Of a stretch of 27,805 nucleotides of DNA, positions 23,744 to 27,805 are shown piece after piece. The notes under the pieces were generated by a model. The model searched no databases. It saw only the letters and a program-made list of their open reading frames with translations, and was not told the DNA's origin. The DNA comes from Bacillota bacterium (lineage in GTDB: Bacteria; Bacillota; Dethiobacteria; Dethiobacterales; Dethiobacteraceae). The stretch spans positions 1 to 27,805 of the forward strand of contig JAAZJT010000105.1 in assembly GCA_012800215.1 (NCBI GenBank), in the 5' to 3' direction. How positions within the stretch are numbered: the stretch's first letter is position 1; the number at the start of each line of letters is the position of its first letter. Both the position numbers and the translations under genes were made by a program.

Positions 23744-23812
23744 GCGCACAATCTGATTAGAAACACATCTGGCATTCCTTGCATACTATAAAGTACGGCA
23801 AGGGTTGTGCGC
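23744..23812 (+). other. Structured element between murG and murB
   Basis: GCGCACAA (23744-23751) pairs perfectly with TTGTGCGC (23805-23812). Inside, CCTTGC (23777-23782) pairs with GCAAGG (23798-23803), and TACT (23784-23787) with AGTA (23792-23795) around an ATAA loop. The remaining 25 nt (23752-23776) may form a weak third arm. The murB ribosome site GGAGGTG starts one base after the outer stem, so folding could affect murB translation. I recognise no known riboswitch; a small mobile relic is another option. Confidence 0.5.
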
Positions 23813-23822
23813 GGAGGTGCTT

Positions 23823-24719
23823 ATGCAAAGTGTTGCTCATGAAATAGCAGCGAATATTACAGGAAAGGTTAAATTGCAAGAGCCGTTGAAGTACCATACT
23901 TCTTTTAAAATTGGCGGGCCTGCAGACCTATATGTGCAAGTACAAAATGTCAGGGAATTGGTTTATGTGCTAAGTTTACTGCAGCAAAACGGAATTCCCT
24001 GGTTTATCTTGGGCAACGGAACAAATCTATTGGTACACGACGAGGGCTATCGCGGCTCGGTAATTCATTTAAGCGGTAAATTTAAAGATTTTAAATTTAA
24101 CGGCTTAATGCTTGAAGCAGGTGCTGCGGTGCCATTGGCAGTTTTAGCCCGCAGGGCAAATAGCCTTGGACTGAGCGGTTTAACATTTGCCGGCGGCATT
24201 CCTGGAACAGTGGGCGGTGCTGTGGTTATGAATGCCGGAGCACACGGTCATTGTTTAAGTGAAGTGCTGGTAGATGTGCAAATCCTAGACAGTTCTTTAG
24301 AGTTACATACTTGTCAGGCGAGTGAGCTGGGGCTAAACTACCGTAAAAGCAAAATCTCCTCTTCCGAAATAATCTGTTTTGTACGTTTCCAACTGGAAGC
24401 CGGGGATAAAGTTGAATTGGAGCGGCAGAGCCGGGATTATTTAATGTTCCGACATAACCGCCAACCCCGTCAACCCAACGCCGGAAGTATTTTTAAGAAC
24501 CCACCGGATACCGCTGCCGGCAGCTTGATTGAAGCGGCCGGCTTAAAAGGGTATCGGGTCGGGGGAGCAATGATCTCTGACATCCATGCAAACTTTATTG
24601 TTAATTGCCAGCAAGCAACTGCTCAAGATGTGATGACCCTTATTAACATTGTACGCAGAAAAGTGGCACAGCAGTTTGGCATTGAGCTGGAATTGGAGGT
24701 TCGACTGCTCGGTTACTAA
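23823..24719 (+). CDS. murB: UDP-N-acetylenolpyruvoylglucosamine reductase
   Basis: MurB, an FAD enzyme, reduces the enolpyruvyl group to make UDP-MurNAc with NADPH. The 298 residues show SFKIGGPADLY, ILGNGTNLLVHDEG and GGIPGTVGGAVVMNAGAHG of the FAD-binding domain, then LNYRKSKI, the proton-donating serine in NAGSIFKNP and the final glutamate region LELEVRLLGY. ATG 23823 has GGAGGTG upstream; the frame can extend to 23805 but that lies in the stem of the structured element. murA follows 16 bp after its stop. Confidence 0.96.
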   Translation: MQSVAHEIAANITGKVKLQEPLKYHTSFKIGGPADLYVQVQNVRELVYVLSLLQQNGIPWFILGNGTNLLVHDEGYRGSVIHLSGKFKDFKFNGLMLEAGAAVPLAVLARRANSLGLSGLTFAGGIPGTVGGAVVMNAGAHGHCLSEVLVDVQILDSSLELHTCQASELGLNYRKSKISSSEIICFVRFQLEAGDKVELERQSRDYLMFRHNRQPRQPNAGSIFKNPPDTAAGSLIEAAGLKGYRVGGAMISDIHANFIVNCQQATAQDVMTLINIVRRKVAQQFGIELELEVRLLGY

Positions 24720-24735
24720 CGGGGAAGGTGGAAGC

Positions 24736-26010
24736 ATGGAGAAATTAGTAGTGCATGGAGGTAGACGTTTAGAAGGGGTTGTTCGAATCGGAGGTGCTAA
24801 AAATTCCATCCTGCCAATCTTGGCTGCAGTACTATTAAACAAAAGTACGGATGAAATCGTTTTAACCAATGTACCTAGAATTAGTGATGTGGTTAAAATG
24901 GTGCAAATTTTGCGCAGCCTTGGTGCAGAGATTACCTGGAGCGGCACTGATATGGTTATTACAACGTATAACCTTTCCGGTTTTGCTGTTGATGAGAAAT
25001 TAATGCGGGAAATGCGTTCGACAATTTTTTTGATGGGGGCTATTCTAGCCCGCTTTGGCCAGGTTTGTATTTCTCATCCAGGTGGGTGTGCCATTGGGCA
25101 GCGTCCCATAGATTTGCATTTAAAAGGTTTAATGGCACTCGGTGCGCAATTACGTGAACAACATGGTTATATTTATGCTTCTTGCTCCAGGCTAATTGGA
25201 ACAGATATTCATTTGGATTTCCCCAGTGTCGGGGCAACGGAAAATATTATGCTGGCTGCTGTTTATGCCCGGGGCACAACTGTAATTAATAATGCAGCCA
25301 AGGAACCGGAAATCGTAGATTTACAAAATATTCTTAATAAAATGGGCGCTAAGATCTGTGGTGCCGGTACAGATCAGATAAAAATTGTCGGAGTTAGCCA
25401 GCTGCATGGCGTAGAATATAATGTAATTCCCGATCGTATTGTAGCCGGCACATATATGATGGCTGCAGCAGCCACGGGCGGAGATGTAACTTTAGAAAAT
25501 GTTATTCCCAATCATTTAGATGCGGTTATTTCTAAACTGCGGGAAGCCGGCGTACAAATTCGTGAGGAAAATGACAGAATACGTATACAGGCCCCGGAAC
25601 AGATAAATGCTCTAGAATACGTACGTACACTGCCTTATCCGGGATTCCCCACTGATTTACAGGCTCCGATTATGTCCGTTTTAGCACGGGCACAGGGCAC
25701 CAGTATTATTGTAGAAAATGTATTTGATTCGCGTTTTAAACATGTTGGTGAGCTAAACCGGATGGGGGCACAAATTATTGTCACTTCTGACAACCGGACA
25801 GCAGTTGTGCATGGTGTAAAAAGACTAACGGGTGCATCAGTTTCTGCTCCCGATTTAAGGGCAGGCGCAGCACTGGTAATTGCCGGCTTAGCTGCTGAAG
25901 GAAAAACAACTATTGACGGCCTGGAGCATATTAACAGAGGTTATGAAAATCTGGAAAATGATTTAGCAAAATTAGGAGCAGATATTAAACGTATTAGTAG
26001 TGACGATTAG
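24736..26010 (+). CDS. murA: UDP-N-acetylglucosamine 1-carboxyvinyltransferase
   Basis: MurA transfers enolpyruvate from PEP to UDP-GlcNAc, the first committed step of peptidoglycan synthesis. The 424 residues include GGAKNSILP with K22 and N23, and the active-site loop HPGGCAIGQRP with C118, the cysteine that fosfomycin attacks; its presence predicts a fosfomycin-sensitive enzyme. ATG 24736 has GGAAGGTGG upstream. The order murB-murA here supplies UDP-MurNAc to the ligases encoded earlier in the cluster. Confidence 0.96.
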   Translation: MEKLVVHGGRRLEGVVRIGGAKNSILPILAAVLLNKSTDEIVLTNVPRISDVVKMVQILRSLGAEITWSGTDMVITTYNLSGFAVDEKLMREMRSTIFLMGAILARFGQVCISHPGGCAIGQRPIDLHLKGLMALGAQLREQHGYIYASCSRLIGTDIHLDFPSVGATENIMLAAVYARGTTVINNAAKEPEIVDLQNILNKMGAKICGAGTDQIKIVGVSQLHGVEYNVIPDRIVAGTYMMAAAATGGDVTLENVIPNHLDAVISKLREAGVQIREENDRIRIQAPEQINALEYVRTLPYPGFPTDLQAPIMSVLARAQGTSIIVENVFDSRFKHVGELNRMGAQIIVTSDNRTAVVHGVKRLTGASVSAPDLRAGAALVIAGLAAEGKTTIDGLEHINRGYENLENDLAKLGADIKRISSDD

Positions 26011-26029
26011 CGGGCTAAGCAGCCCGCTA
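26008..26029 (+). other. Perfect hairpin including the murA stop codon
   Basis: TAGCGGGCT (26008-26016) pairs with AGCCCGCTA (26021-26029) around AAGC: nine GC-rich pairs starting at the stop codon. No T-run follows, so it is probably a processing, pausing or stability hairpin rather than a full terminator. Confidence 0.55.
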
Positions 26030-26056
26030 TCGGCTGGCAACAATGGAGGACAAGCT

Positions 26057-26845
26057 ATGGCAAGGATACAGCAGCGGCGGATGAAACGCCAAAGGATACA
26101 AACAACTAATAAACCAAATCAACTGTCTAAATTAAAAAGAAGTTTGTTAAAATTTTTTATTCTCTTCCTTTTAATCTGGACAAGCGTTACTTTTTTGCGT
26201 TCCGATTTTTTTCATCTTGCCGGAATTGAAATTAGCGGCAATAGCCGAACAAGTGATGCAGAAATTATTACTGCCATGGCAGTGCAGAATGGGCAAAATA
26301 TCTGGCAGATGAGTATGTCACAACTGGAAGAAAAAATACTTACTATCCCCCGTGTGGAAAAAGTAAAGGTCAGCAGAAATTTGCCGAAAACATTAAGGGT
26401 GGAGATACTTGAAAAAAAGGTACTGGCATTGGTACCATACCAGGAGTACTTCTTTGAGGTAGATATGGACGGGCAGTTAATTGCCATGACACAGGAGGTG
26501 CAGAACTATGAATTGCCAATATTAACGGGAATTGAACCTTTAAGCGGTTCGGTAGGGGAAATTATACTGACGGGTGAAGCTTTAGTAAATCTGCAGCAGG
26601 TTAGTGAAGCACTAACTGACCAAGATATAGCAATTTCAGAAATCAATCTCCAACAGCCAGACAATGTGATTATTGTAACTATGGACGGCTTAGTAGTTTG
26701 GCTGGGAATAGATGATTATGTAGAAAAAGTAAATATTTTGAAACAAATTGCAGATAAACTTGTCGGTCGACAAAATGAAGGATACCTTGATTTACGGGCT
26801 GCTACGGCCCCTGCATTTCATCTTATTGACTCAAAAGAACAATAA
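26057..26845 (+). CDS. ftsQ: Cell division protein FtsQ/DivIB
   Basis: This 262-residue bitopic protein has a very basic cytoplasmic N-terminus (MARIQQRRMKRQR), one membrane segment (about 30-47) and an outside POTRA domain beginning FHLAGIEISGNSRTSDAEII (about 51-120). IPRVEKVKVSRNLPKTLRVEILEKK is characteristic. It links FtsL and DivIC in the divisome. ATG 26057 has GGAGGA six bases upstream, 46 bp after murA. An 87-bp gap with AT-rich sequence precedes ftsA. Confidence 0.93.
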   Translation: MARIQQRRMKRQRIQTTNKPNQLSKLKRSLLKFFILFLLIWTSVTFLRSDFFHLAGIEISGNSRTSDAEIITAMAVQNGQNIWQMSMSQLEEKILTIPRVEKVKVSRNLPKTLRVEILEKKVLALVPYQEYFFEVDMDGQLIAMTQEVQNYELPILTGIEPLSGSVGEIILTGEALVNLQQVSEALTDQDIAISEINLQQPDNVIIVTMDGLVVWLGIDDYVEKVNILKQIADKLVGRQNEGYLDLRAATAPAFHLIDSKEQ

Positions 26846-26932
26846 AAACAATTAGTATAAAAAAAGGGAAAACCTAACTCTTGTTGAATAAAACAATATA
26901 CTTTTAATCAAGGAGCGGTGAGGGGGTGCTGT

Positions 26933-27805
26933 ATGATGAAAAGGAACTTAATCTGTGGCTTGGATATTGGTACTAGTCATGTTCGAGCTATAGTTGGTGA
27001 GATAAATATTGACGGTACAATTAGCATCATTGGAGTAGGGACAAGCCCCTCCGAAGGTCTAAAAAAAGGCGTAATTGTCGATTTGGATAAAACTGTGGAA
27101 GCAATCATGCATGCTATGGAAGAAGCAGAGCGGATGGTGGGAACTTCTATTCCTTCCGCTTTTTTAGGTATTATTGGCTCTCAGGTTAGCCTGATTAATA
27201 ACCGCGGAGTAGTTGCTGTGTCAGGTGCCGATAAAGAAATTACGGAAGAAGATGTAGAAAGAGTCCTGCAAGCAGCAAGAGTGATTGCCTTACCACCAGA
27301 TCGTGAAATTATTGATGTAATCCCCCGTGAATTTATTTTAGATGGATATGATGGAATCCGCGATCCAGTGAGTATGGTGGGTGTGCGCTTGGAAGTAGAT
27401 GCAATGATTATTACCGGCATGATTACTTCTTTACGCAATTTATACCGATGTGTGGAGCGGGCCGGCGTTGAGATAGACGGTATTGTACTAAATTCTTTGG
27501 CCAATGCCGAAGTACTTCTCAGCCGAGACGAAAAAGAGTTGGGTACTATTTTAATTGATATTGGTGGTGGGACAACAGAACTTGCTGTTTTCCAGGATGG
27601 ACACCTGCAAAACATAGCTGTACTGCCGGTTGGTGGAGACCATATAACCAACGACATAGCTAAGTTGCTGCACACACCACTGCAGACGGCGGAAAAATTA
27701 AAACTGGATCATGGTGTGGCACTCCCTAGTTTGGTGAAAAATGATGAAACCATTGAACTTCAGCAAATATCGGGTAAGGCTCCCCGGGAAGTGGCAGCCA
27801 AAGAG
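26933..27805 (+). CDS. ftsA: Cell division protein FtsA (3' end beyond the window)
   Basis: FtsA is the actin-like ATPase that ties FtsZ filaments to the membrane. The first 291 codons are present and open to the window end. They show the phosphate-1 motif ICGLDIGTSHVRAIVGE at the N-terminus, the 1C subdomain (about 85-165) and the phosphate-2 region TILIDIGGGTTELAVF. The C-terminal amphipathic helix lies outside. The start is ATG 26933, followed at once by a second ATG, behind AGGGGGTG. ftsZ would be expected next. Confidence 0.95.
   Translation, partial: MMKRNLICGLDIGTSHVRAIVGEINIDGTISIIGVGTSPSEGLKKGVIVDLDKTVEAIMHAMEEAERMVGTSIPSAFLGIIGSQVSLINNRGVVAVSGADKEITEEDVERVLQAARVIALPPDREIIDVIPREFILDGYDGIRDPVSMVGVRLEVDAMIITGMITSLRNLYRCVERAGVEIDGIVLNSLANAEVLLSRDEKELGTILIDIGGGTTELAVFQDGHLQNIAVLPVGGDHITNDIAKLLHTPLQTAEKLKLDHGVALPSLVKNDETIELQQISGKAPREVAAKE

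Noticed and set aside
23805..23822. Upstream extension of murB to 23805
   Set aside because: It would begin inside the stem of the structured element and ahead of the good GGAGGTG ribosome site.
26846..26932. Promoter for ftsA (TATACT at 26897-26902)
   Set aside because: No matching -35 box at proper spacing; TTGTTG at 26881 is only 10 bp away.

Overview
The window looks like the chromosome of a low-to-mid GC, Gram-positive Firmicute of the Clostridia type, probably anaerobic. The evidence is an aldehyde:ferredoxin oxidoreductase (AOR) family gene, strong AGGAGG-type ribosome sites with several GTG and TTG starts, a hisS-aspS pair followed by a 6S-like RNA, a MurE with the DNPR motif of meso-diaminopimelate-adding enzymes, and a Firmicute-style division and cell wall (dcw) cluster. 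I cannot name the genus.

Region 1 (1-3058) is accessory DNA. The first bases encode the C-terminal end of an ECF-type sigma factor, which runs into an inserted transposon (about 81-3058). The transposon carries three minus-strand genes: a small zinc-finger protein, a DD35E integrase-type transposase and an ExeA/TniB-like AAA+ ATPase. Its ends carry inverted, partly palindromic TTTTGCAAAA motifs plus a second subterminal pair.

Region 2 (3059-3788) is a CRISPR array of ten 30-bp repeats (the last one broken) and nine spacers. There are no cas genes, and only about 51 bp separate it from the transposon, so the leader is probably missing. A bidirectional terminator separates it from the next operon.

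Region 3 (3789-6958) is a two-gene minus-strand operon of an iron-type alcohol dehydrogenase and an AOR-family tungsten enzyme. Its clear promoter has a perfect 14-bp palindrome between the -35 and -10 boxes.

Region 4 (6959-11951) holds hisS-aspS, a convergent small membrane protein gene, a 6S-like RNA with its own promoter, a CsoR-family metal or sulfur sensor, a pyruvate-kinase-C-terminal-like protein and a 58-residue zinc-ribbon protein, ending at a strong terminator.

Region 5 (12047-27805) is the dcw cluster, all on the plus strand: MraZ operator boxes, mraZ, rsmH, ftsL, a PASTA-domain transpeptidase, murE, murF, mraY, murD, ftsW/spoVE, murG, murB, murA, ftsQ/divIB and the start of ftsA (cut by the window end). 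Together they make and polymerise peptidoglycan precursors and assemble the divisome. murC is absent from between murG and murB; that gap holds a short sequence able to fold into a closed stem-loop structure. Many junctions overlap or are tightly spaced, as in one operon with internal promoters or processing hairpins.

The least ordinary part is the left 3.8 kb: a three-gene transposon sitting in the tail of a sigma factor gene, directly against a CRISPR array without cas genes. All observed repeat variants keep the repeat hairpin. I see no cas effector, so this is not evidence for an RNA-guided transposon, but the arrangement merits comparison with relatives.
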